DNA of 64,000 bases from Bradyrhizobium sp. ORS 285 (GCF_900176205.1 NZ_LT859959.1:4237001-4301000), one strand, 5' to 3'. Positions 18,383 through 27,933 are shown, counted from the first letter of the stretch. Made by a program: numbers and translations. The notes: generated by a model from the letters alone, not told the origin.

Positions 18383-18413
18383 AGGCCCGCGCGACACACG
18401 CGCGGGCCTTTTT
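18383..18413 (+). terminator. Rho-independent terminator after the carboxypeptidase gene
   Basis: AGGCCCGCGCG (18383-18393), loop ACACA, CGCGCGGGCCT (18399-18409), then a T run. The eleven-pair stem is perfect. Confidence 0.88.
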
Positions 18414-18591
18414 CGTTGCGCGCGCGCGAGACTGCGGCGAGCACGCTCGCGCAAACCACTCGTCAAGGAATTGCCGCTAGAAGTTTTTCACCATGTCGAA
18501 CGATCGCGCCTGACAAAGCCGAGAGCCGCTGATGTCGACGTGACTGTGATGGAAGCCGTTTCGATCTGTAGCGTTGGTGGCGTTGCCGGAG

Positions 18592-19308
18592 TTAGCCGTG
18601 ATGCGTACGAAGCAGAGTGTCCTTGGCCTCGTTTACCCGGGCGGCGAGATACGTCGACCCCCCTTGGTCGGGATGCAGTTTCTTCATGAGCGCACGGTGG
18701 GCACGCCCGATCTCGTCACGCCCCGCGCCAGGCTGCAGGCCAAGGATCTGATAGGCCTCCTCTTCCGTCATTTTGGAGCTCGACGCCGCGCGGCGCTGCC
18801 CCCCTGCCGCATCGCCTTGCGCGTGCTGACGCCAAGCGGGAAACCGGCGGTCCAGATAAGTTTCAAGTAGCGCGACACTGTCGGCGTCGAGGCTCGGCAT
18901 CATCGCCGCAAGCTGCGGCAGATCGAACTGATCCAGCGACCGGCCGGCATGTGGGCCGGCCACGAAGCGGCCCTGCAGCTGGCCGCTGTCGTGATCGAGC
19001 GTCATCTCGATGAACTGCGAGCGCACCCGCGAGTTCTGCCCCGACGATCGCGGTCCGCCGATCCCGAACATGCCGCCGAGTGTGCCGAGCCCGCCCGGCG
19101 ACCAGCCGAGCAGCCCTGCCCCGAACAGCCCGATCGGAATCGCGACAACCAGCTCGCCGCGGATCCCGGTGAAGGCGGCGATCGCAAGACAACCGACACC
19201 GCCGGCCATCTTGATGGCGCGCGCCAGCACCGCCGGGTTGGCGGCCCGGAACATCTGCAGCAGAAGATACAGGGTGATGACGGCAACGGCGCCAGCGATC
19301 AGGGTCAT
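18592..19308 (-). CDS. Membrane-anchored J-domain protein (TIM14/Pam18-like architecture)
   Basis: The 238-residue protein has two N-terminal membrane segments (TLIAGAVAVITLYLLLQMF, then a second near GGVGCLAIAAF), a Gly-rich stretch, and a C-terminal J domain beginning at MTEEEAYQILGLQPGA with the HPD motif in MKKLHPDQGG. The J domain should stimulate a DnaK ATPase at the membrane. C-terminal J domains of this kind are widespread in alphaproteobacteria and resemble mitochondrial Pam18. The client is unknown. A vWA-like gene lies upstream on the same strand, 83 bases away. Confidence 0.82.
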   Translation of the reverse strand: MTLIAGAVAVITLYLLLQMFRAANPAVLARAIKMAGGVGCLAIAAFTGIRGELVVAIPIGLFGAGLLGWSPGGLGTLGGMFGIGGPRSSGQNSRVRSQFIEMTLDHDSGQLQGRFVAGPHAGRSLDQFDLPQLAAMMPSLDADSVALLETYLDRRFPAWRQHAQGDAAGGQRRAASSSKMTEEEAYQILGLQPGAGRDEIGRAHRALMKKLHPDQGGSTYLAARVNEAKDTLLRTHHG

Positions 19309-19391
19309 GCGGCGAATATAGAGCCTGTCGGGACAAAATGCATGATCGCCAGGGCGCCGCGCCTGCGGGCCCGGAGATCAGCGAGCGAGCC

Positions 19392-20150
19392 TCATTTCAT
19401 CTGGCCGAGCAGATGCGCCGCGCCGCCTTCGGATGCGGCCAGGCGCAGCAGCGCCTCACGTCCGCCGGCGGCATAGGCCGCGGCGGCGCGCAAGAGCTCG
19501 CGCAGCTGCGCCGCGGCGCCTGGATCGAAACGGCACCACGCGCCGCCGGACAGGCGCGCCATCTCGCGAAACGCCCGCTCCGCGGCCGGATCGTTGCCTT
19601 CCTGGAACATGAACAGCGGGACTTTCAGCAACCCAAGCTCACCGGCCCTGGCGCAGAGCTCGTCGACGCTCTCCTCCATGGCGTCACCGACGAACACAAC
19701 CGCGCGAATTCCGGCCGAGGTCGCGTGACGGCGCGCCTCGGCGAGCACCTTGCTGATCTGGGTCTGGCCGCCGCGGCAATCGATCTTGCCCATCAGCCGC
19801 GCCAGCTCGGCGCTGTCGGAGATCCAGCCGGTGGCGCGGCACTCGTTGAGGCCGCGATAGTAGACCAGCCGGATGTCGAGGCTGCCCAGGGCGGCGGCCT
19901 CGCGAAACATGTCGGCCTGCAGCGCGCAGGCCATGTCCCAGGTCGGCTGGCGGCTCAACGTTGCGTCGAGGGCAAATACGAGCCGGCCCCGCGTGCCCTG
20001 CGCCGTGGGCGCCATGGCCTTCGCCTGCGCGACAAAGGCCGCAATGGCATCGGCCGTCGAGTGCTCCGCCTCCGGCAGCCGCTGGTTGCCCTTATCGGGG
20101 CCAGATGGAGTAACCGGACCGGAACGGGATCGGGAGGGATTATCGACCAT
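19392..20150 (-). CDS. vWA-like protein of unknown function beside the J-domain gene
   Basis: The 252-residue soluble protein has the vWA-like core strands LVFALDATLSRQPTWD (a degenerate MIDAS start, D-A-T-L-S), IRLVYYRGLNEC, and IRAVVFVGDAMEESVDELC. No signal peptide or membrane helix is visible. AGGTG sits six bases before the ATG at 20150. A GTG two codons upstream is an alternative. It precedes the J-domain gene and may form a two-gene unit with it, so a chaperone-linked function is possible but unproven. Confidence 0.7.
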   Translation of the reverse strand: MVDNPSRSRSGPVTPSGPDKGNQRLPEAEHSTADAIAAFVAQAKAMAPTAQGTRGRLVFALDATLSRQPTWDMACALQADMFREAAALGSLDIRLVYYRGLNECRATGWISDSAELARLMGKIDCRGGQTQISKVLAEARRHATSAGIRAVVFVGDAMEESVDELCARAGELGLLKVPLFMFQEGNDPAAERAFREMARLSGGAWCRFDPGAAAQLRELLRAAAAYAAGGREALLRLAASEGGAAHLLGQMK

Positions 20151-20291
20151 GCGCACACCTGCTCGGGGTGAGCATGATGTGGGCAGACCAAGCGGCGGCT
20201 ACAATGAGTGCCGCTGCAACCGCCGGCACCTGGCCTCCACGGGCGCAGGTAAGGCGTCAGCGGTCTTGGAATCCGGAGATCCGCGTGGAAA

Positions 20292-21179
20292 TCAGTGGGT
20301 CAGCGCCTTGGCGGGGGTCGCCGTCTTGCCGACCGGCGCATAGGGCGCAACCGGGCCGGGATCGAGCAGCGGCGTCTTGGTCTTCACCGGGCGGATGTCA
20401 CTGGAGCTGTCGCTGTCGGCCAGGAACTTGTCGAGCATAGCCTGGATCGACGACTTGGCTTCGTCGGGCCCCGTGTCACGCATGTCGTTGTGCTGGAAGT
20501 CGGTGTTCACGACCGTGATGCCTTCCTTCTCGCAGATCTCGCTGTCCGGGATCACGCCCGGGTCGGTCTTGAACTGCGGGTCCTTGGAGCGGAAGGACAG
20601 GATCTTGAACTTGCCTTCGGTCACGAACGGGACGCGCAGGTTGTCGAGCGTGACGACCTTGCGGACATCGTCCGGGTACTGCTTGGCGAAATACATCGAG
20701 ATGTCGCCGCCCATGGAATGGCCGACCATGGTCAGATGATCATAATCGGCATTCGGCTGCAACTGGCGCATCTGCTCGACGGCAAAGCGAATGTTGGCGA
20801 CGCCGCGCTGGATCTGCGGCAGGCGGCCGACATAGGGCTCGCCGATCTTGGTCACCATCGGCGGATCGGTCGGCAGGTCGTGCTGGATGCTGACCGCCAT
20901 GTAGCCGCGCGCAGCAAACACATTGGCGACGAACGAATATTCGGTGAACTTGACGGTGTTGCCGTGGTTGAGGATCGCGACCGGCAGCTTGATCATGCCA
21001 GCCTCGGCCTGCATCTCCTTGTCGCGGCGGACGGCGACGGCGACCTCGACGAGGCGATTGCCGCGGGAGGCATCATAGAACCGGACGGTCTCGTGGCGGA
21101 TCGCCCACTTGCTGGCGGTGAAGTAGCCGACGGCCGCCAGGACGCTGACGGACAACAGGACGGTTATTCCACGCTTCAT
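20292..21179 (-). CDS. Exported alpha/beta hydrolase
   Basis: The 295-residue protein has an N-terminal hydrophobic segment (ITVLLSVSVLAAVGYFTAS) that is a signal or anchor. The fold signs are VAILNHGNT (oxyanion region), the nucleophile elbow MVGHSMGGDIS, and a late FQHNDM His. Spacing suits a dienelactone-hydrolase or chlorophyllase-like esterase acting outside the cytoplasm. Substrate unknown. It stands alone, with 470 bases of non-coding DNA upstream. Confidence 0.8.
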   Translation of the reverse strand: MKRGITVLLSVSVLAAVGYFTASKWAIRHETVRFYDASRGNRLVEVAVAVRRDKEMQAEAGMIKLPVAILNHGNTVKFTEYSFVANVFAARGYMAVSIQHDLPTDPPMVTKIGEPYVGRLPQIQRGVANIRFAVEQMRQLQPNADYDHLTMVGHSMGGDISMYFAKQYPDDVRKVVTLDNLRVPFVTEGKFKILSFRSKDPQFKTDPGVIPDSEICEKEGITVVNTDFQHNDMRDTGPDEAKSSIQAMLDKFLADSDSSSDIRPVKTKTPLLDPGPVAPYAPVGKTATPAKALTH

Positions 21180-21653
21180 GTTCGTCCCTCGGGAGCTACA
21201 ATCAAAGGTAGTCCAAAACCTGCAAGACTCTCGTGACCCGTTTTGTTCAGTATATGTAACCGCGCTGTGACAGGAAGGCTAAATGTTGTGTATTCATCGC
21301 CCGTTCGTTGTGCGGCGCACCTAGTTGCTATGCAACATGAGCGCCTGCGTGCGCTCCCTTTGTGACGTGAACCCTGAACGTCAGGTTCAAATCAGTCGCG
21401 AATTTGACGGTAATCTAGCCAAAACTGGCATTCTGGCCTTGACCTGGGACAATCCGGGCAAAAAACAGCCGGGACATCCGATCGCGAGCCCGTCAGCAAT
21501 TGATAGCGAAGTCGAGATGATGCCGACAAGGCGCACAATGTCTCAGGCTGACGCGCCTCTCCCCGGACCACGGGACGCGTCCGGCCGCTCGTCATCAGCA
21601 TGTAGCAAAGGACGTAGTCAGCGCCGTGGATTCAGCGCCGTGGATGATGAGGC
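21180..21653. other. Intergenic region between mipZ and the hydrolase gene
   Basis: No gene with family resemblance. A short palindrome, GTTGC-TAT-GCAAC, is at 21324-21336. The right part (21400-21653) lies downstream of mipZ. A frame on the plus strand from 21325 runs into mipZ antisense and is judged spurious. Confidence 0.5.
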
Positions 21654-22577
21654 TCAGGCGCTGATGATGTCGTGCAGGTCGAGCGGCTTGTCGACCTGGG
21701 CAAACCATTCGGCGCGGTTGGCGGCGCGGCGGCGACCGCGCTCGTCGAGCGGCAGCTTGAGCTGGCGCAGCAGGCTGGTGACCTCCTCCCGCGCCGTGAC
21801 ATGGCCGAGATTGGGCCGCGTGCCGAGCGTCGCCTCGTCGATGTCGTCGAGCGCGGTAAGCCCGCGCGGGAAGAACTCGCGATAGACGACGCGCTCGGCA
21901 AAACCATCGATGGCGCGGAAGCCGAGCCGCAGCGACAGGTCCTTCAGACCCTCGGCGACCAGTTGCTTGTTGCGCGAGCCCAGCATCGACAGGCGGTTGC
22001 GGACCACGATCCAGTCGGTCATCGCGCCGTCGATCTGGCGGCGCTTGCGCCTGACGTCGCGCACCATCTCGGCGTAGTGACTCTCGCCGGTGACGGCATA
22101 GGTCGCGGGATCCACGGTTCCCAGCACGTCGAAATCGAGGAAGCTGTCGTTGATCGGGGTGACCAGCGTGTCGGCCATCGAGTGCGCCAGGCGCATCAGA
22201 TAGCTGTCATTGCCCGGCGTATCGATGACGATGAAGTCGAACGCATGTTCGACCGCGCTCACCGCCTCCATGAACTGCTGGAATTCGGTGTTCTCGTTCT
22301 CGTCGATCTGCAGCGTCTGACCGAGCTTGATGCAGTAGTGGGTCGGCAGCTCCAGGCGCAGGCCGGTCCGGCGCGCCCAGGCGCTGCGGTTGTTGATGTA
22401 GTGGGTGAAGCTCTGCTGACGGCAGTCCAGATCGATGGTGGCGACGCGCTGGCCCGCCTTCAGAAGCGCCACGGCAATGTGCAGGGCGGTGGTCGACTTG
22501 CCTGACCCGCCCTTCTCGTTTCCAAGCACAACCACGTGGGCCGAGCCCGATTGTCCTTGGCTAGTCTGCACCAGCAT
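21654..22577 (-). CDS. mipZ: Division-plane positioning ATPase MipZ (ParA-like)
   Basis: The 307-residue P-loop ATPase has the deviant Walker A NEKGGSGKSTTALH near residues 20-33 and Walker B region FDFIVIDTPGND. In Caulobacter, MipZ forms bipolar gradients from ParB at the poles and blocks FtsZ assembly, so that division occurs mid-cell. Length and the family-specific segments (IDLDCRQQSFTHYINNR, WIVVRNRLSML) fit MipZ rather than chromosomal ParA, and no parB is adjacent. It is divergent from panC, which lies 261 bases away. Confidence 0.9.
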   Translation of the reverse strand: MLVQTSQGQSGSAHVVVLGNEKGGSGKSTTALHIAVALLKAGQRVATIDLDCRQQSFTHYINNRSAWARRTGLRLELPTHYCIKLGQTLQIDENENTEFQQFMEAVSAVEHAFDFIVIDTPGNDSYLMRLAHSMADTLVTPINDSFLDFDVLGTVDPATYAVTGESHYAEMVRDVRRKRRQIDGAMTDWIVVRNRLSMLGSRNKQLVAEGLKDLSLRLGFRAIDGFAERVVYREFFPRGLTALDDIDEATLGTRPNLGHVTAREEVTSLLRQLKLPLDERGRRRAANRAEWFAQVDKPLDLHDIISA

Positions 22578-22838
22578 GTTTTCGACCCCTTACGATCATC
22601 TTCGAGTCACGCTCGTCCGTGGTCAAGTGAAATGCAGCATCATCGTGAATCCACGGGGGTCGCATCCTCCGCTACTACTTGACGCGCGCGTTTACCAGCT
22701 CCGCATGTGATGCGCAGACGTGCTAACAGACGTATTCAAGTAAGCTGAGCGGCTTGTGGCCTCCTTGTTAAAGGCGGTCACAGAGGCGTCAAGGCCGAAC
22801 AGGAAAACCGCGTTTTTTCGCTGTGAGATCGAGCAAAA

Positions 22839-23690
22839 ATGTCACGAACGCCGCGCGTCGCCCGCACCCTTCCCGCCCTTCGCCGCGAGCTCGACAGCTT
22901 GCGCGCGCGAAAAGCCAGCACAGCGCTCGTGCCGACGATGGGCGCTTTGCATGAAGGCCACATGTCGCTCGTCCGCCTGGCGAAGCGGCGCGCCGACAAG
23001 GTCGTGGTGTCGATCTTCGTCAACCCGACTCAGTTCGCGCCGACAGAAGATTTCGGCTCGTACCCGCGTACCTGGAAGGAGGATGTTGCAAAGCTCGAAG
23101 CAGAGCGCGTCGATCTGATCTGGCACCCCGATGCGAAGGCGATGTATCCGGACGGCTTCGCCACGCGGATCGTTCCCGACGGCCCGGCGCTCGCGGGCTT
23201 GGAGGATCGCTTCCGTCCGCACTTCTTCGGCGGCGTTGCCACCGTGGTCGCCAAGCTGTTCACGCAGTGCCGGCCCGACGTCGCTGTTTTCGGCGAGAAG
23301 GACTATCAGCAGCTCCGCGTGGTGTCGCAGATGGCCCGCGACCTCGATCTCGGCGTCCGCGTCGTCGGATCGCGTACGGTGCGCGAACGCGACGGGCTCG
23401 CGATGTCGTCGCGGAATGTCTATCTCAGTGCAGACGAGCGCCGTGTTGCCCCGACGCTGCACCGGGTGCTGAAGCAGATCGCAACGCGGCTCCGCGCGGG
23501 CGACGGCATGCAGGCTGCGGTTCGCGACGGCGCTGCGACAATCACCGACGCCGGCTTTGCTCTGGACTATCTCGAGGTCCGCCACGCCGAGACATTGGCC
23601 CCGATCGGCGCGAAGGAGTCCGGACCGAAGCGCATCCTGGTCGCAGCCAAGATCGGAACCACGCGACTGATAGACAACATCGCGGTGTGA
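22839..23690 (+). CDS. panC: Pantothenate synthetase
   Basis: The 283-residue enzyme joins pantoate and beta-alanine with ATP to make pantothenate, the coenzyme A precursor. The adenylate-forming signature is present: [13 protein letters not shown] with the HxGH-type HEGH, then [19 protein letters not shown], and the KMSKS-equivalent MSSRN. Length is normal. panB and panD are not in the window. A REP-like palindrome follows the gene. Confidence 0.95.
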   Translation: MSRTPRVARTLPALRRELDSLRARKASTALVPTMGALHEGHMSLVRLAKRRADKVVVSIFVNPTQFAPTEDFGSYPRTWKEDVAKLEAERVDLIWHPDAKAMYPDGFATRIVPDGPALAGLEDRFRPHFFGGVATVVAKLFTQCRPDVAVFGEKDYQQLRVVSQMARDLDLGVRVVGSRTVRERDGLAMSSRNVYLSADERRVAPTLHRVLKQIATRLRAGDGMQAAVRDGAATITDAGFALDYLEVRHAETLAPIGAKESGPKRILVAAKIGTTRLIDNIAV

Positions 23691-23762
23691 GACTGGTCAG
23701 CAAAGGCACATCGACGCCCTAACCACAACAGCCTGTCCTGTCTGCGCAGTGCCAGTGACTGC

Positions 23763-23787
23763 GCCCTCTCCCCTTGCGGGAGAGGGC
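23763..23787. repeat. REP-like palindrome between panC and the DUF1489 gene
   Basis: GCCCTCTCCC (23763-23772), loop CTTGC, GGGAGAGGGC (23778-23787). The perfect ten-pair stem has no T run. It lies between convergent genes and resembles intergenic palindromes common in bradyrhizobia (from memory). Confidence 0.65.
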
Positions 23788-23878
23788 ACAGACACTGGCA
23801 CCGTGGAAAGGATGCAATGAGCTTCCCGTCGAACCAGAGTGTCGGCGGGGAGCAGGCGCCGCGCGGCACACCAAGAGG

Positions 23879-24319
23879 CTACAACAACCCCAAATCCCGC
23901 AACTCCCGCCGCAGCGGCTCGGGCATGGCCTCGACACCGGCGGCGCTGGCCTTGCCGAGGTCGGCGGGGGCATCCTCTGCGGTCAGATAGCGCCAGCCCT
24001 GGAACGGGCGCATCGGCCGCGGCGAGACCGAGATCACCTTCGGCTGCATGATGATGCGGCAGCGGCCGATGCCGTCGCCGTCGCGGAACGGCTCGATGCC
24101 CACGATCTTCTCGCGCGCGGCGACCTCACCGCGAATCACCCAGTACAGCGAACCGCCGCCGAGGATGTCCTCCACCCGCTTCGGCGTCATCCGCGTGACA
24201 TGGACGTGCTGTTGCGGCAGGCCCTTCTTCTTGGCCGCGAGCATGCGCTCGGCGATCCATTCCTTGAGCTCTTTGACCGACTCGCAGCCGACGGCCAGCT
24301 TGATCAGATGCAGGGGCAT
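23879..24319 (-). CDS. DUF1489-family protein
   Basis: The 146-residue soluble protein matches the DUF1489 family by remembered sequence: MPLHLIKLAVGCESVKELKEW at the start and GSLYWVIRGEVAAREKIVGI in the middle. The family is conserved across alphaproteobacteria and has no known function. It is followed at the end by PEPLRRELRDLGLL. It lies directly downstream of the membrane-protein gene on the same strand (23-base gap), suggesting one transcript. Confidence 0.85.
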   Translation of the reverse strand: MPLHLIKLAVGCESVKELKEWIAERMLAAKKKGLPQQHVHVTRMTPKRVEDILGGGSLYWVIRGEVAAREKIVGIEPFRDGDGIGRCRIIMQPKVISVSPRPMRPFQGWRYLTAEDAPADLGKASAAGVEAMPEPLRRELRDLGLL

Positions 24320-24342
24320 GATGGCGGTTCGATCAGCGGGCT

Positions 24343-25341
24343 CTATTCGTCCTTGGCGGCCGGCTCGGCGGCGTCAGGCGCGGCCTGTGGCGCGGCCGCT
24401 GCCGGCTTCGGCTTCGGCGCGGCCTTCTTGGCCGCCGGGGGCGCCTGGGCATGGCTGGCGGCGACGGTCGGCGGTGCCGCCGGGGCCGGTGCGAGCTGGG
24501 TCGGCGGCTGCGGCTTCGGTGCCGCGGCGGGCGCGACCGAGCGGGTCGAGGCCGTCGGCTCGGGGTTCATGATGCTGACGGGCGGCGTATTGGCCGAGCT
24601 CGGAAACTCCGCGGTCGTGGGCTTGCCGGTCGGGGTCGACGGCGCGAGGCCGGCGAAGGTGCCGACCGCCGGCTGGCCGGGCGCCGCCGGCGTTGCGTTC
24701 CACTGCGAGGCGTAGCGCGTCACCAGCCCCTCATAGGTCCGCCCCTCCATGTTGTTGACCAACTGCTGGCGGTCGCCGACCGCGCGGAACATCACGCAAT
24801 CGTTCGGCGTGCAGCGGTCGCGCGTCAGCAGCACATAGGCCATCAGTCCATAGCGGTCGCGCTCCACCGCCCGCCGCAGCGCCAGCAATTCGGCGGTCAT
24901 CACCTTGTTGGCACTGGCGACGTCGCCGGCCTGCGACAGCCGGCTCAGCATGCCCGCCGCATAGCTCACGGCCGCCGCCGTCATGTCGGCCGCGCCGAAC
25001 AGGCTCTTCTCGCAGTTCGACAGCACGAGATCGCCGGCCATGTCATCGATGCAGGCCAAGGCGGGCGCCGACAGGCCGACCGCCGCGGTCGTCGCAGAAT
25101 CGCCATTGCCACCCCGCTGCGACGGATCCTGGCTGCGCATCATGGAGGCGACGGCAATCCCGACGGCCAGCAGCGTGATCACGGTCAGAGCGCCATTGGC
25201 GACCGACTTCTCGGCCCGCAGCAACGTGACCAGCACGATCAGGGCGAAGAAGCCCGCCGCGGCCACCGTGAGCCACATCGGAAACGCCGGCGAGTTCAAG
25301 AGTTGGTCGAATGAAGCGGGCCAGGCCGAATTCGAATTCAT
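24343..25341 (-). CDS. Membrane protein with Ala/Pro-rich C-terminal tail, unknown function
   Basis: The 332-residue protein has two N-terminal membrane helices (FPMWLTVAAAGFFALIVLVTLL and ALTVITLLAVGIAVASMM). A globular part with conserved-looking Cys (ACIDDM, LSNCEKSLFG, RDRCTPNDCVMF) follows, and then about 110 residues rich in Ala, Pro and Lys. The order suggests a membrane-anchored domain with a flexible tail. AGGAA precedes the ATG at 25341. Probably co-transcribed with DUF1489. Two 11-base direct repeats lie 70-95 bases upstream. Confidence 0.75.
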   Translation of the reverse strand: MNSNSAWPASFDQLLNSPAFPMWLTVAAAGFFALIVLVTLLRAEKSVANGALTVITLLAVGIAVASMMRSQDPSQRGGNGDSATTAAVGLSAPALACIDDMAGDLVLSNCEKSLFGAADMTAAAVSYAAGMLSRLSQAGDVASANKVMTAELLALRRAVERDRYGLMAYVLLTRDRCTPNDCVMFRAVGDRQQLVNNMEGRTYEGLVTRYASQWNATPAAPGQPAVGTFAGLAPSTPTGKPTTAEFPSSANTPPVSIMNPEPTASTRSVAPAAAPKPQPPTQLAPAPAAPPTVAASHAQAPPAAKKAAPKPKPAAAAPQAAPDAAEPAAKDE

Positions 25342-25658
25342 GCGCGCTGATTCCTGACGCGGGCCAACCAAAACGGCCCCGATGGCGCCCCGACATGGGA
25401 CGGCCGTGAAACGATCACCAAATTCAAACGATCACCCAAATCCGTCGCGGCCCCACGCCCTGATAATACGGCGATTCCATGCACCGAGGGGTGCCGGATG
25501 GTGTGGAGCTACCCGCTATCCCCAGGAGGGATTGCGCAGCCTTCGTAAGAGCTTCGGGCCGTGGCTTTCAGCCCCGTGACATCTGCCGGGTCTCTCCTCC
25601 TCCGATCGGCAGCCGCGTCCGCCGACGCGCGCAGCCTGACGTCCTCAATCCGAGCGGC
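25342..25658. other. Intergenic stretch with a 17-bp-period direct repeat
   Basis: No gene seen. AAACGATCACC occurs at 25409-25419 and 25426-25436, each followed by a related A-rich tail. The period of 17 bases would put both copies on nearly opposite helical faces. It lies upstream of the membrane-protein gene and may be regulatory. Confidence 0.5.
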
Positions 25659-25850
25659 TCAAGACAAGGCCAATTGGCTCTCTCTTGCAACCCGCTCAAA
25701 GGCTTCCGTCGAGCTTTTGATCCGGTACTGGCAGTCATCCCCTTCCGTCGGAAGTTGCCGGATGATCTCGTAGGTACCGCTGGCCGCCGGCCGCGAGACA
25801 TTGCTCGCGGTAAAATAGACCGTCGACCCAATGGGGAACTTGTGTTTCAA
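25659..25850 (-). CDS. Small conserved protein with TTG start, unknown function
   Basis: The 63-residue product begins (M)KHKFPIGSTVYFTASNVSRP and continues GTYEIIRQLPTEGDDCQYRIKS. I recall similar 60-70-residue hypothetical proteins in Bradyrhizobium. The frame stays open upstream to 26000, but a strong AGGAGAGG ends three bases before the TTG at 25850, and the family begins there, so TTG is the likely start. The sequence reads like a small beta-barrel fold. No partner gene is evident. Confidence 0.65.
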   Translation of the reverse strand: MKHKFPIGSTVYFTASNVSRPAASGTYEIIRQLPTEGDDCQYRIKSSTEAFERVARESQLALS

Positions 25851-26074
25851 CGCCCTCTCCTGCTCGCATGCCGGCAAGAGCCCCTGGTCCCGCTGCCCGG
25901 GCCGGCGTGTCTTTATAGATAGCGCTCTATAGCACGCCGCCGCCGGCCCTGGCCAGCGGCGTTGCAACGTGGCAAACACTGATATTGCGAGTTTCTTCAA
26001 CGAGATGGCGGCTGGAGCGGTACTCCTGGACTAACAACGAGCACCGCCCCCCGCGCAGCCCGCGCCGAGATCGG

Positions 26075-26734
26075 TCAGACCTTCTCGACCCGCTCGATGA
26101 TCCAGCTTTCCGCCAGCCCGTCTTTGACCCAGGCGGCGAAGGCCGGCATCGCCATCATCGTGTCCATGTAGGCCTTGGTATCCGCCGCAACCGGAACCGC
26201 GAAGGTCTGGAACCGGGTCACCACCGGGGCGTACATGGCGTCGGCTCCGCTGAAGCGACCGAACAGGAACGGGCCCCCGGCGCCGTAGCGGGAGCGGCAG
26301 TCGCGCCAGATGTCCTCGATCCGGGCAATGTTGGCCTTGGCGTCGGCGGAGAGCTCCACCCGCCGTACCGGGCGGTGCAGGTTCATCGGACACTCGTTGC
26401 GCAACGCCTGGAAGCCGGAATGCATCTCGGCGGAGACGGAGCGCGCATAAGCGCGCGCGGCCGCATCGGCGGGCCACAGCCCAGCCGCGGGAAAGCGCTC
26501 GGCGAGATACTCGATGATTGCCAGCGAATCCCACACGGTGACGGCGCCGTCGATCAGGATCGGCACCTTGCCGGCCGGCGAATGCGCGAGGATGCGGGCC
26601 TTGTCGGCGGGATCATCGGTGTAGAGCGGGATCACAATCTCTTCGAAGGCGATGTCGGCGCCGCGCAGCGCCAGCCACGGCCGCATCGACCATGAGGAAT
26701 AGTTCTTGTTGCCGATCACCAGCTTCAGGGTCAT
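26075..26734 (-). CDS. Glutathione S-transferase family protein
   Basis: The 219-residue cytosolic protein has an N-terminal thioredoxin-like domain: LVIGNKNYSSWSMRPWLAL (Ser in the catalytic position), the cis-Pro loop AGKVPILI, and the glutathione-binding DSLAIIEYLAERFP. An all-helical C-terminal domain follows. The SSWSxRPW start is typical of a proteobacterial subgroup distinct from beta-class GSTs. Substrate unknown. Confidence 0.88.
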   Translation of the reverse strand: MTLKLVIGNKNYSSWSMRPWLALRGADIAFEEIVIPLYTDDPADKARILAHSPAGKVPILIDGAVTVWDSLAIIEYLAERFPAAGLWPADAAARAYARSVSAEMHSGFQALRNECPMNLHRPVRRVELSADAKANIARIEDIWRDCRSRYGAGGPFLFGRFSGADAMYAPVVTRFQTFAVPVAADTKAYMDTMMAMPAFAAWVKDGLAESWIIERVEKV

Positions 26735-26893
26735 GTCCGATCATCTCCGCGTTCAAACGATCCAGAGCCGCACATCGGCGACCTATGGGCAGCCTTGCCG
26801 CCCGGCACGCATACAGGATGATCGACGACTACGTCGAGCGACGTCCGTCGATCCTGTCAGACATCGTGGGCGGACCTGAAAGGGCTCCCGCAA

Positions 26894-27790
26894 TCAGCGG
26901 CTGAAATCCTGCGGCGTGAACGACATCTCGATCACTCTCCACTCGTCGTATCGATCGGGCGGCAGCATCGTGTAAGGCTGGCACGCGTTCAGCGCCTGGA
27001 CTGCGCTTTCCTTCAACTGCGCAGCCTTCAGCGGAGCAATGACCTCCCGCACCTCCGGCTCCGTGGCCAGCCTGCCATCGGGGGTCATCGCAAAACGCAG
27101 CCTGACCAGGACGCGATCATTCGGCGACATCGATGCCGCGAGATGCGCGCAGCTCCTGACCCGCTGACGGAGCGCCGCCTCGAGATTGGCCGCGAGAGTC
27201 GTTGTCGCCATCGCTCCGGTGTCCTGGCTGTCCTCCGGAGCGTTCGCCGGCGGCAGCGGCGAGATCGGCGCCAGGGGCGCCGGCAGACCAAGCATGACGC
27301 CGTATTTCACAGTGAGGTCCGGCTCGGGTTGTACATAGCTCGGTGGGGTCGCAGGTGGCGCCGACTTGGCTGCCGGCTTCGCCTCTGACTTAACATCGGG
27401 CTTGGCTTCGGGCTTGGCTTCCGATTTGGCCGCCAATTTCGCAGCAGATTTCGGCGATGGCGACGGCGACGCTGAAGGCTGCGGCGACTTCGGCGGCTCC
27501 TTGGCCTCCTGCTGCGGCGTCTGCGAGGGCTGCGGCGCGGCCGCCGCCGGCGAGGCGCTGGGGGCCGACTGCGGCAGGGTCAGCTCGGGCGTCGGGGACG
27601 GCGATGGCGTGGGAACGGACTCCGGCGCCTTCTTCGGCTCGTCGGCATCGACGATGTCGACTGCGACCTCGTCGCTCCGAGGCAGTTCGTAAGGCCGGAC
27701 GGATGTCGAGACCACGACCCCGCTGACCAACAGGACATGCGCGAGCACGGACGCGGCAATGCCCCAACGGATGAACTGCCAACGTTCCAT
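26894..27790 (-). CDS. TonB/TolA-like energy-transducing protein
   Basis: The 298-residue protein has one N-terminal membrane anchor (FIRWGIAASVLAHVLLVSGVVV). A long Pro/Ser then Lys/Ala/Glu-rich linker spans about residues 50-150 and includes a run of AKSEAKPEAKPDVKSEAK type repeats. A C-terminal domain follows (LEAALRQRVRSCAHL to the end) with TonB/TolA-type features. Such proteins span the periplasm and pass proton-motive energy to outer-membrane partners. There is no ExbBD or TolQR gene beside it. The ATG at 27790 is chosen; a GTG three codons upstream is possible. Confidence 0.75.
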   Translation of the reverse strand: MERWQFIRWGIAASVLAHVLLVSGVVVSTSVRPYELPRSDEVAVDIVDADEPKKAPESVPTPSPSPTPELTLPQSAPSASPAAAAPQPSQTPQQEAKEPPKSPQPSASPSPSPKSAAKLAAKSEAKPEAKPDVKSEAKPAAKSAPPATPPSYVQPEPDLTVKYGVMLGLPAPLAPISPLPPANAPEDSQDTGAMATTTLAANLEAALRQRVRSCAHLAASMSPNDRVLVRLRFAMTPDGRLATEPEVREVIAPLKAAQLKESAVQALNACQPYTMLPPDRYDEWRVIEMSFTPQDFSR

Positions 27791-27933
27791 GCTGCTCACG
27801 ACGCCCGCGCACGAGCGGATGCGCGCGCATTCGCTCCGATCATCGACCGGGAGTGCGGCGCCACCTGCCGCGCGGCCCGCCGGCCGCTCTCCCTGTCATC
27901 TCGGGCTTTAGCATAAACGCGAAGGCCGCGCGC

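Noticed and set aside
21325..21885. Plus-strand frame opposite the end of mipZ
   Set aside because: Overlaps mipZ antisense, low-complexity Ser/Arg content, no ribosome binding site.
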